From assembly GCA_024274995.1 (NCBI GenBank), contig JAJSAA010000293.1, positions 1 through 6,425 of the forward strand: DNA of 6,425 bases, in the 5' to 3' direction. Below, in pieces: positions 1 through 5,008 of the stretch. The stretch's first letter is position 1. Each line of letters begins with the position of its first letter. The stretch comes from Deltaproteobacteria bacterium. GTDB taxonomy: Bacteria; Desulfobacterota; Desulfobulbia; Desulfobulbales; VMSU01. The notes under the pieces are model-generated. The model was not told where the DNA came from. It saw nothing but the letters and a program-made list of their open reading frames with translations, and ran no database searches. Made by a program: the position numbers and the translations under genes.

Positions 1-102
1 ACTCCCACGGTTCAGTTTTTTAAAAACGGGGTACAAATCGGGGAACTAAAGGGTCTGCGGCCCAAAACAGATTATGCGGCTATAATTCAAAAATATCTTT
101 GA
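1..102 (+). CDS. Thioredoxin-family protein, C-terminal end (5' partial)
   Basis: The first 33 codons of the window read in frame to a TGA at 100-102 and give a typical thioredoxin C-terminus. It opens with Thr-Pro-Thr-Val-Gln-Phe-Phe-Lys-Asn-Gly, in which Pro2 matches the conserved cis-proline loop facing the active site. A Gly-Glu-Leu-Lys-Gly turn and a short C-terminal helix ending Gln-Lys-Tyr-Leu follow. Thioredoxins reduce disulfides of cytoplasmic proteins through a CXXC pair, which would lie upstream and cannot be checked here. It is the only recognisable plus-strand gene and converges on the TPM gene at 116, with 13 bp between the stop codons and no convincing terminator hairpin. A thioredoxin-like domain at the end of a larger protein cannot be excluded. 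Confidence 0.85.
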   Translation, partial: TPTVQFFKNGVQIGELKGLRPKTDYAAIIQKYL

Positions 103-115
103 TGAGGTAACTTCT

Positions 116-757
116 TTAAACAATCACCACCTCGTCCGGCAGTTCATTGGTATCATCATCTTTGATGGGAAAATGCTTTGCCAGAACCAGGCCCACGGCC
201 CGAATCTCTTTAGTCAGGGCCTCGGCAGTCTTTTTATTTTTGATACCCGTTGCTATGCCGTGGGCGTAACCCTGCAGTTCCTCCGGAGTTATCTTTTCAT
301 AAATTCCCTTATCGGCCATAACTCTGACCCGCCGTTCAAAGAGAGAAATGAAAAACAGAACTCCGGTCTTATCCCTGGTTTTATAGAGGCCCTTGTCATA
401 GAAGGCAGTCAGAGCCCGGCGGGCAACCATTTCATCTAAGCGGGCGGGAAAAACAAAGGGCCTTATAATTACAGGCACCTTATGGCCCAGCCAGCATATC
501 AGCAAGGTTAAAATTAGAGCCAAACCAACGGCATACCACAATGAACCGCCGAAAAATAAATCACTGACTGCGATGGCGCCAAGACTGCCGATTATCACCC
601 CTGCCCGCAGGCCGCCCTCAGGATAATCATCGCTTCTATCAGTAAAAATAACGGCAATTTCACCAGCGGTACGGCTCTCAACGTCCTTGACGGCGGCGCT
701 TATTTCTGCCTTTTCCGCCGCTCCCATAATTTTTTCAGCCTGTGTCATTTGTGTCAT
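116..757 (-). CDS. TPM-domain membrane protein (COG3762-like), second TPM gene of the lemA operon
   Basis: The product has 213 residues. An N-terminal stretch (about 1-45, with Ala-Gly-Glu-Ile-Ala-Val at 31-36) begins a TPM fold (TLP18.3/Psb32/MOLO-1 family). It is interrupted by two hydrophobic helices at about 50-69 and 73-90, and the fold resumes at about 100-195. The C-terminus, Asn-Glu-Leu-Pro-Asp-Glu-Val-Val-Ile-Val, is of the kind usual in this subfamily. There is no signal peptide. The reading frame stays open upstream to 919, but those 54 extra residues are an Arg/Trp-rich translation of the Gly-rich end of the preceding gene and should not be annotated. I start at the ATG at 757-755, which overlaps that gene's TAA by one base (TAATG) and has a G-rich ribosome site just upstream; the ATG at 748 is an alternative. 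The biochemical role is unknown. It is cotranscribed with lemA and the YgcG-like gene, suggesting a shared envelope function. Confidence 0.85.
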   Translation of the reverse strand: MTQMTQAEKIMGAAEKAEISAAVKDVESRTAGEIAVIFTDRSDDYPEGGLRAGVIIGSLGAIAVSDLFFGGSLWYAVGLALILTLLICWLGHKVPVIIRPFVFPARLDEMVARRALTAFYDKGLYKTRDKTGVLFFISLFERRVRVMADKGIYEKITPEELQGYAHGIATGIKNKKTAEALTKEIRAVGLVLAKHFPIKDDDTNELPDEVVIV

Positions 758-1695
758 TACCAGCCCCCCGAAGCCCCGCCGCCGCCGAAACCGCCGCCGC
801 CAAAGCCACCAAATCCGCCCCCTCCTCCAAACCCACCGCCGCCAAAACCGCCCATACCGCCGCCATAAAATCCACCACCGCTGCGGGCCAGCCCTAACAA
901 AAGCAGGGGTAGCAACCAACCGCCCAGAGCCCCCACGGGAATGAGCAGCAATAATAAAATGAATCCCAGCGATGGCAGACCGAAAAAGAAGGCCAGAGGC
1001 AGGAGTACAGCACCGGTAACCATGCCCAGCCGCTTGGAGTTGCTGCCCATGAAAGCGGTAATTATCAGCCCGAAGAAAATAAATTTAAACAGGGGCGACG
1101 GCCCCTGATTTGCCCGGCGGGTTAGACGTCCACTACCCTTAAACTGACCGCGGATCACCTGGATAATAGCATTAATTCCGGCCGCGAAACCGGCGTCATA
1201 ACGACCGGCCTTGAAATACGGGGTCATAATATTATTAACAATGCGGCCGCTTAGGAGATCGGTCAGCTTCGGCTCCAGTCCCTGACCGACCTCAATCCGC
1301 AGGCGGCGGTCATTCTTAACCGCAAGGAGCAGGACACCATTATCCCGGCCCTTAACTCCCATTCCCCATTTCTCAGCCACCCGGATGCTGAACTCCTCCA
1401 GATTATCCCCGTCAAGGGTGGGAATAGTGAGGATCGCCACCTGGGTTGAATCGGAGAGATCAAGGGCCTGCAGAGCCTGGTTTATTTTGGCCTCCATGGC
1501 CGGTGAAATCATATTGGCGTAGTCATTAACATAACCATGATAGGCCGGCACCTTGAGGGCCAGGGCCGAGCCGCAGCCCACGACAATTAAAAGCAGGATG
1601 CTTGTGGTGATGACAGCCAAACGGCGCAGGAGCAGATGATAACAACTACCGCCCCCGGAGCGCCGCAAATTATGAGAGCCGGGGAGAAGGCTCAA
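757..1695 (-). CDS. YgcG-like TPM-domain protein with signal sequence and glycine-rich C-terminus
   Basis: The product has 312 residues. The hydrophobic export signal lies at about 24-46, followed by a TPM domain at about 50-172 (Gly-Tyr-Val-Asn-Asp-Tyr-Ala near its start, Asp-Asn-Gly-Val-Leu-Leu-Leu at 118-124, and Arg-Ile-Glu-Val-Gly-Gln-Gly-Leu at 133-140). Several membrane segments at about 184-260 and a Gly/Phe tail at about 263-312 ending Gly-Ala-Ser-Gly-Gly-Trp follow. This is the COG1512/YgcG arrangement, so the TPM domain should lie outside the cytoplasmic membrane. I start at a TTG (1695-1693) because it overlaps the lemA TGA as TTGA and has AAAGG six bases upstream. Downstream TTG codons (about residues 10 and 25) would give a more usual signal length. 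The signal contains both a lipobox-like Val-Val-Gly-Cys (Cys41) and an Ala-Leu-Ala at 44-46, so lipidation versus type I cleavage is unresolved. TPM proteins in plants and animals serve photosystem II repair and receptor modulation; no bacterial activity can be claimed from sequence. Confidence 0.9.
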   Translation of the reverse strand: MSLLPGSHNLRRSGGGSCYHLLLRRLAVITTSILLLIVVGCGSALALKVPAYHGYVNDYANMISPAMEAKINQALQALDLSDSTQVAILTIPTLDGDNLEEFSIRVAEKWGMGVKGRDNGVLLLAVKNDRRLRIEVGQGLEPKLTDLLSGRIVNNIMTPYFKAGRYDAGFAAGINAIIQVIRGQFKGSGRLTRRANQGPSPLFKFIFFGLIITAFMGSNSKRLGMVTGAVLLPLAFFFGLPSLGFILLLLLIPVGALGGWLLPLLLLGLARSGGGFYGGGMGGFGGGGFGGGGGFGGFGGGGFGGGGASGGW

Positions 1696-2276
1696 AACTT
1701 AACCTTTGGGGCATTCTCCGCCCCGGCCGCCGCCTTGAAGGGCTGGCGACGCGGCAGATTAAGTATGAAATTATTGGTCAGGTTATTGGGGAAGGTACGA
1801 ATGGAGGTATTAAATATTCGCACAGCCTCATTATAACGCTGGCGGGCCACATTTATGCGGTTTTCCGTGCCCTCCAGCTGGTTTTGCAGATCCAGAAAAT
1901 TTTGATTGGCCTTGAGATCAGGATAACGCTCCACCACTACCATGAGCTTGGAAAGGGCTGAACTTAATCCGCCCTGGGCTGCCTGAAATTTGGCCATGGC
2001 CGCCGGATTATTAATCACGTCAGCGCCCAACCGTAATTGTCCAACCTTGGAACGGGCCTTGGTTACGGCGATTAAGGTATCCTTCTCGTGCGCCGCGTAG
2101 CCTTTTACCACCGCAACCAGATTGGGGATGAGATCGCTCCGACGTTGATAACTGGCCTCCACATTACCCCAGGCTGCGATTACCGCCTCATCATTTTTCT
2201 GTATCTGGTTGTATCCACAACCGCTTAGCGAGAAAGACATAGTCAGCAAAAGCATCAACAAGACAATTCTTTTCAT
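1692..2276 (-). CDS. lemA: LemA family protein, lipoprotein type
   Basis: The product has 194 residues, a usual LemA length. A hydrophobic N-terminus (Arg3, then residues 4-19) ends in the lipobox Leu-Ser-Gly-Cys with Cys20, so I predict lipidation and anchoring by signal peptidase II. The rest is the helical LemA core: Glu-Ala-Ser-Tyr-Gln-Arg-Arg-Ser-Asp-Leu-Ile-Pro-Asn-Leu-Val at about 41-55, then Ala-Gln-Gly-Gly-Leu-Ser-Ser-Ala-Leu and Glu-Arg-Tyr-Pro-Asp-Leu-Lys-Ala near the middle. The Glu-Asn-Arg-Ile-Asn-Val-Ala-Arg-Gln-Arg-Tyr-Asn motif and a Phe-Pro-Asn pair near the end complete it. These are hallmark LemA stretches. The ATG at 2276 has AAAGGG about seven bases upstream. It heads a three-gene operon with two TPM proteins, a pairing often seen in bacteria. 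The molecular role is unknown; an envelope complex with the TPM proteins is an inference from context. Confidence 0.93.
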   Translation of the reverse strand: MKRIVLLMLLLTMSFSLSGCGYNQIQKNDEAVIAAWGNVEASYQRRSDLIPNLVAVVKGYAAHEKDTLIAVTKARSKVGQLRLGADVINNPAAMAKFQAAQGGLSSALSKLMVVVERYPDLKANQNFLDLQNQLEGTENRINVARQRYNEAVRIFNTSIRTFPNNLTNNFILNLPRRQPFKAAAGAENAPKVKF

Positions 2277-2311
2277 TTTTATCCCTTTTTAACTTTTTAA
2301 CTTTTTTAATA
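2274..2311 (-). promoter_or_regulatory. lemA ribosome-binding site and A-rich leader end
   Basis: Read on the minus strand, the 35 bases before the lemA ATG are almost all A and T with two tandem copies of the 8-mer GTTAAAAA, then AAAGGGAT and a short A run before ATG. AAAGGG is the ribosome-binding site. The unstructured A-rich tract should keep the start open and favour initiation; that consequence is inference. Confidence 0.6.
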
Positions 2312-2313
2312 AT

Positions 2314-2400
2314 GGTAATTATTCAGCGGGGGCGGCAAATTACTCCCAGCTTGTGACCATAACTATTCTGAGAAGCATAGACTCCAGCCGAATAGTTACG
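2314..2400. repeat. Inverted-repeat element with three related arms in the dtd-lemA gap
   Basis: Three copies of a TAA(C/T)TATTC core occur: 2316-2324 (plus), 2360-2368 (plus) and 2390-2398 (minus). Arms 2360-2368 and 2390-2398 are perfect 9-bp complements with a 21-base loop. Arms 2314-2327 and 2387-2400 pair at 11 of 14 positions, enclosing about 59 bases. Both hairpins use the right arm, so they are mutually exclusive. No coding potential is visible. It could be the folded leader of lemA, a dispersed intergenic repeat, or the remnant of a small mobile element. On the plus strand a T6 run (2401-2406) follows the hairpin, but no plus-strand gene precedes it. Confidence 0.55.
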
Positions 2401-2421
2401 TTTTTTACCGCACATTAGTTG

Positions 2422-2449
2422 ACAGTAAGTCAGAGAATTTTTTTGTCAA
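2422..2449 (-). promoter_or_regulatory. Candidate sigma-70 promoter for lemA operon
   Basis: On the minus strand a perfect TTGACA (2449-2444) is followed, after 16 bases, by TACTGT (2427-2422), which keeps the key T, A and final T of the -10 box. Transcription would start near 2415, giving a leader of about 140 nt that contains the three-arm hairpin region. The -10 is weak, so this is tentative. Its position, just after the dtd stop and before the lemA operon, is where a promoter is expected. Confidence 0.35.
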
Positions 2450-2462
2450 GGTTTTGCCAAGA

Positions 2463-2897
2463 TTAAGGCAGGATAATGGTCACCGGGCCATCGTTGACGA
2501 GAGAGACTGTCATATGGGTCTGGAAACGGCCGACGGCGGTCTGAATATTTTTTTCCTGCACCTGCCGAATAAATAAGGCGTACAGTTTTTCGGCCAGATC
2601 AGGCCCTGCCGCCTGTTTGAATGAAGGCCGCCGCCCTTTGCGGCAGTCGCCGTACAGAGTGAACTGTGATACGACCAGCATCTCCCCCCTGGTATCCAAA
2701 AGAGATTTATTCATCAGACGGTCATTATCCGGGAATATCCGCAGGTTGCAGATTTTATCGGCCATGTATTTTACCTCGGCCTCGCTGTCCTCAGCACCCA
2801 CACCAAGGAGAACCAGGAGACCGGGGCCAATGCGGCCGCAAATTTCTCCATCCACCGTAACCGCAGCCTCTTTAACCAGTTGAATTACGGCCCGCAT
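2463..2897 (-). CDS. dtd: D-aminoacyl-tRNA deacylase
   Basis: The product has 144 residues against about 145 for typical bacterial Dtd. It cleaves D-amino acids from mischarged tRNAs (and glycine from tRNA-Ala) in the cytoplasm. Family signatures are present: the N-terminal Arg-Ala-Val-Ile-Gln-Leu strand, Ser77-Gln78-Phe-Thr-Leu-Tyr-Gly-Asp, Gly-Arg-Arg-Pro-Ser-Phe at 88-93, and Asn135-Asp-Gly137-Pro138-Val-Thr, which carries the Gly-cisPro pair that rejects L-aminoacyl substrates. The frame is open up to 2945, but those 16 codons lie inside rsmE and add nothing family-like. The ATG at 2897 overlaps the rsmE stop by one base (TGATG) and has AGGGG upstream, so translational coupling to rsmE is likely. 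The usual Phe-Gly-Ala before the final motif reads Phe-Gln-Thr here, probably lineage variation. No strong terminator is visible after its stop. Confidence 0.95.
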   Translation of the reverse strand: MRAVIQLVKEAAVTVDGEICGRIGPGLLVLLGVGAEDSEAEVKYMADKICNLRIFPDNDRLMNKSLLDTRGEMLVVSQFTLYGDCRKGRRPSFKQAAGPDLAEKLYALFIRQVQEKNIQTAVGRFQTHMTVSLVNDGPVTIILP

Positions 2898-3637
2898 CAC
2901 CCCTGCCCCCTGCTGAACCCCAGATTCCCTAACATAAACTGACAAACAGCCGCCCCGGCAATGGCCGCAGTCTCAGCCCTTAAAGTCAAGTTACCCAGTC
3001 CTGCCGGACTGAAACCATGCTCACGGGCTAAAGTCACCTCATCATTTTCAAATCCCCCCTCAGGCCCGACAATAATGAGCATTGAACGACAGGTGAGTGG
3101 AATTTTGGCGGGTAATCCATCTTGGCGCTCGTCTTCCCAGAAAATAAACCGTGCATCAAATTCAGGGGCTCTATCCATGAGTTCAATACAGGTTAAGGCC
3201 TGGCTGCAAATCAGAGGATAGGGACGGCCGCACTGTTTACAGGCCTCCAGGGCTATTCGCTGCCAGCGCCGCCTTTGCGATTCAGCCGGCGGTGGAACAA
3301 CACAATTAGCGCTCCGCAGGGGAATAACCTCACGCACTCCCAGTTCCGTGGCCTTTTGCATCACCATATCCATCTTTCTGCCCTTTAAAACCGCCATGGC
3401 CAGGGTAAGAAAGGGCGGTTCGGGCCCGGCCTTACGGCTGGTAAGTATTCGGCCGTGAATACTCCTCTTGTTAATCGTAACAATTTCAGTAAGACAGGCC
3501 AGACCGTTACCATCAAATACCTCGATACGAGCCCCAGCTTTAAGACGCAGAACCAAACTCAGGTGCCGGGCCTCACTACCCCGGATAACCACCTCTTCCG
3601 GAGTTAAATCGGCTGAATTAACAAATACCCGGCGCAT
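2897..3637 (-). CDS. rsmE: 16S rRNA (uracil1498-N3)-methyltransferase
   Basis: The product has 246 residues against about 243 in E. coli. RsmE methylates N3 of U1498 in 16S rRNA of the assembled 30S subunit using S-adenosylmethionine. Visible signatures of this SPOUT (trefoil-knot) family are an N-terminal PUA-like domain at about 1-70 (Arg-Arg-Val-Phe-Val, Ala-Arg-His-Leu, Val-Leu-Arg-Leu), Lys-Gly-Arg-Lys-Met-Asp at 85-90, and Gln-Lys-Ala-Thr-Glu-Leu-Gly at 94-100. Glu-Ala-Cys-Lys-Gln-Cys-Gly-Arg at 131-138, the knot loop Gly-Pro-Glu-Gly-Gly-Phe at 191-196 and Leu-Arg-Ala-Glu-Thr-Ala at 219-224 follow. The ATG at 3637 is 3 nt after the prmA stop. prmA-rsmE adjacency is common in bacteria and supports both calls. 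The end overlaps dtd by one base. Confidence 0.96.
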   Translation of the reverse strand: MRRVFVNSADLTPEEVVIRGSEARHLSLVLRLKAGARIEVFDGNGLACLTEIVTINKRSIHGRILTSRKAGPEPPFLTLAMAVLKGRKMDMVMQKATELGVREVIPLRSANCVVPPPAESQRRRWQRIALEACKQCGRPYPLICSQALTCIELMDRAPEFDARFIFWEDERQDGLPAKIPLTCRSMLIIVGPEGGFENDEVTLAREHGFSPAGLGNLTLRAETAAIAGAAVCQFMLGNLGFSRGQG

Positions 3638-3640
3638 AAT

Positions 3641-4567
3641 CTAATTGGCCGCGGCAAAGTGCATGCCCAGCCATTCGTCGTCCTGACAGGTTTCCACCAG
3701 AGTCAGGCCGCGGCTGATAATATTCTGTTCCATGGCCTCACTTTGGTCTCCGGCCAGAATACCGGAAAGCAGTAAATCTCCGCCTGCTGCGAGGCAGCGG
3801 ACAAGGTCAGGCACCAGCATCGTTAGAATATCGCAGGTAATATTGGCGGCTATCAAGTCGTACTTCCCGCTAAGCGCCCTTAAATCATCATCAATAATAC
3901 TATAGGCCCGCAGACCGTTATGATCAATATTGGCCCTGGCCGCCTCCCTGGCATACGGGTCGTTATCTACCCCGATGACCTTCTCAGCCCCAAAGAGTAC
4001 GCAGCTCATCCCGAGTATACCAGTACCGCAGCCCACATCAAGGGCGCTGATCGGTGGCCGCTGACCTGAAAACAATTTTTCAATCAGCCCGATGACCAGT
4101 CTGGTAGTGGCATGGAGCCCGGTACCAAAAGCCATACCAGGATCCATCTCAATTACCAGTTCATCGTCCTGGGCCTTAAAATTCACCCAGGTCGGTTTTA
4201 TCACCAGCCGTTCACTAAGCTTAAAGGGCTTGAAATGCTCTTTCCAACGAACATTCCAGTCCTCTTCAATTACCTCAGAGTAATGGCAGCTGATTTGTTC
4301 TACTTCTGGCCGAAGGCGGTTAAAGCCTTTAACAAAATCCTTAATTTCTTCATGGCGGGCCTCAAAGTCCGGCCCCGGCGTGAGATAACAGTTTATATCC
4401 TCCCGGGCCGGGGCTTCTTCGTCAGGCGGCGGGGCTGTTTGCTCAACCCCGTCAACCGGGACGGAGGCCAGGAAGGCGGCGATCAGGTCAGCCTGCTGGG
4501 CCGGGGCGTTAATGGTAAGTTGTACCCATGTCTTCGGAGAACGATTTTTGATTGCAGTTTTCGGCAT
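3641..4567 (-). CDS. prmA: Ribosomal protein L11 methyltransferase
   Basis: The product has 308 residues (E. coli PrmA is 293). PrmA trimethylates lysines and the N-terminus of ribosomal protein L11 with S-adenosylmethionine. The N-terminal substrate-recognition domain begins Trp-Val-Gln-Leu-Thr-Ile at about 14-19, and Glu-Asp-Trp-Asn-Val-Arg-Trp-Lys lies at about 102-109. The PrmA-specific Met-Asp-Pro-Gly-Met-Ala-Phe-Gly-Thr-Gly-Leu-His spans 141-152. The class I methyltransferase glycine motif Asp-Val-Gly-Cys-Gly-Thr-Gly is at 177-183, followed by Ala-Asn-Ile at 241-243 and Ser-Gly-Ile-Leu at 268-271. I chose the ATG at 4567; a TTG at 4597 would add ten residues that look unlike the family. 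Neither start has a strong ribosome site. rsmE follows after 3 nt. The insert near residues 45-60, rich in Pro, Glu and Ala, probably explains the extra length. Confidence 0.94.
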   Translation of the reverse strand: MPKTAIKNRSPKTWVQLTINAPAQQADLIAAFLASVPVDGVEQTAPPPDEEAPAREDINCYLTPGPDFEARHEEIKDFVKGFNRLRPEVEQISCHYSEVIEEDWNVRWKEHFKPFKLSERLVIKPTWVNFKAQDDELVIEMDPGMAFGTGLHATTRLVIGLIEKLFSGQRPPISALDVGCGTGILGMSCVLFGAEKVIGVDNDPYAREAARANIDHNGLRAYSIIDDDLRALSGKYDLIAANITCDILTMLVPDLVRCLAAGGDLLLSGILAGDQSEAMEQNIISRGLTLVETCQDDEWLGMHFAAAN

Positions 4568-4625
4568 AATTTTGATCAGATTCGACAAATTAATCAACAG
4601 TAAGTTTCTAAATGAAGTTTCTTTA

Positions 4626-4631
4626 TTTATA
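4626..4631 (-). promoter_or_regulatory. Possible -10 box upstream of prmA
   Basis: The 120-bp gap before prmA (4568-4687) is strongly AT-rich and holds a TATAAA on the minus strand at 4631-4626, which would place a start near 4619 and a leader of about 50 nt. No good -35 hexamer is found 16-18 bases upstream, so this is only a candidate for independent expression of prmA-rsmE-dtd. Confidence 0.25.
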
Positions 4632-4649
4632 CTTTTAAATCAAGAAGTT

Positions 4650-4677
4650 AGTGGTAAAAATACAGTTTAGCACCACT
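4650..4677 (-). terminator. Weak stem-loop after the small membrane gene
   Basis: AGTGGT (4650-4655) and ACCACT (4672-4677) form a perfect 6-bp stem with a 16-base loop, ten bases beyond the stop codon at 4688. On the minus strand the stem is followed by AACTTCTTGATTT, which is only loosely T-rich; on the plus strand it is followed directly by TTT. It sits where a terminator for the 78-residue gene would be expected, but it is short and could be chance. Confidence 0.25.
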
Positions 4678-4687
4678 TTTGGAGAAG

Positions 4688-4924
4688 TTACTGCCTTTTG
4701 GTCAATATTTTTTTTATAGCATAAAGTTCCTGCATTATTTTTTGGTTAGCTCTGCTGTTTTTGTAAGCCATTATTATCAATTTTACTGAAACAAGCAGTA
4801 CACCGGCTTCTAAAAATAGATCATGGGTAAATCCGGTGCTGAATAAGGCAATAGAAAAAAGGATAAAGGTAACCGCAATAATCAGCATGGAGCCAAGATC
4901 GAAATGTTCCATCATTTTTTTCAT
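4688..4924 (-). CDS. Small two-helix membrane protein of unknown function
   Basis: I do not recognise this 78-residue protein. It has a short N-terminus (Met-Lys-Lys-Met-Met-Glu-His-Phe-Asp), a hydrophobic helix at about 11-31 and a second at about 36-54 with Glu-Ala-Gly-Val-Leu-Leu-Val-Ser-Val-Lys. A charged tail follows (Tyr-Lys-Asn-Ser-Arg-Ala-Asn-Gln, Ile-Lys-Lys-Ile-Leu-Thr-Lys-Arg-Gln) that could form an amphipathic helix. Positive charges after helix 2 and an acidic loop suggest a hairpin with both ends in the cytoplasm. The DNA is more AT-rich than the flanking genes, which may reflect transfer or simply a weakly constrained gene. The ATG at 4924 has only a poor ribosome site (GTGAG about nine bases upstream); ATGs at 4915 and 4912 are alternatives. 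It lies between epmA and prmA, but nothing ties its function to translation. Confidence 0.65.
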   Translation of the reverse strand: MKKMMEHFDLGSMLIIAVTFILFSIALFSTGFTHDLFLEAGVLLVSVKLIIMAYKNSRANQKIMQELYAIKKILTKRQ

Positions 4925-4951
4925 CGTATAAATCTCACAAATATAGTTAGA

Positions 4952-5008
4952 TTAATTCGCAACTTTAGATGGGCTACTACTGATTTCACTTGTTTTCAGT
5001 CTCATCAT
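4952..5008 (-). other. Mini-ORF (18 codons) with strong Shine-Dalgarno, overlapping the epmA stop
   Basis: On the minus strand GGAGGAGTT immediately precedes ATGATG at 5008-5003, and the first ATG overlaps the epmA TGA. The ORF reads Met-Met-Arg-Leu-Lys-Thr-Ser-Glu-Ile and ends at a TAA (4954-4952). It is in the same frame as the 78-residue membrane gene, 28 nt downstream, with that TAA as the only stop between them. It may be a leader peptide that couples translation, a remnant N-terminus cut by a nonsense change, or chance, because GGAGGA also encodes the Glu-Glu near the EpmA C-terminus. Confidence 0.25.

Noticed and set aside
104..133. GAGGT/ACCTC pairing across the thioredoxin-TPM convergent junction as a terminator
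   Set aside because: Only five base pairs around a 20-base loop, no T run after it, and one arm lies inside the TPM coding end.
173..439. 88-codon plus-strand frame opposite the second TPM gene
   Set aside because: Antisense shadow of a supported gene with no domain, signal or start-site support.
770..910. CCGCCGCC-rich stretch as a tandem repeat or CRISPR-like array
   Set aside because: It is the coding sequence of the Gly/Phe-rich tail of the YgcG-like protein; there are no regular repeat and spacer units.
2360..2406. Hairpin plus T6 run as a rho-independent terminator on the plus strand
   Set aside because: No plus-strand gene ends nearby, the stem is AT-rich and the loop is 21 bases; on the minus strand no T run follows.
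2419..2449. TTGACA ... TGTCAA inverted repeat as an operator
   Set aside because: Six-base arms 19 bases apart in an AT-rich spacer are weak evidence; the arm at 2449-2444 is better explained as a possible -35 box.
2898..2945. Longer start for dtd at 2945
   Set aside because: The extra 16 residues fall inside rsmE and do not resemble the family; the ATG at 2897 matches the usual Dtd N-terminus and overlaps the rsmE stop with a good ribosome site.
4112..4603. 163-codon open frame on the plus strand opposite prmA
   Set aside because: It lies entirely antisense to a clearly identified prmA gene and its immediate upstream region; the translation shows no family-like motif.
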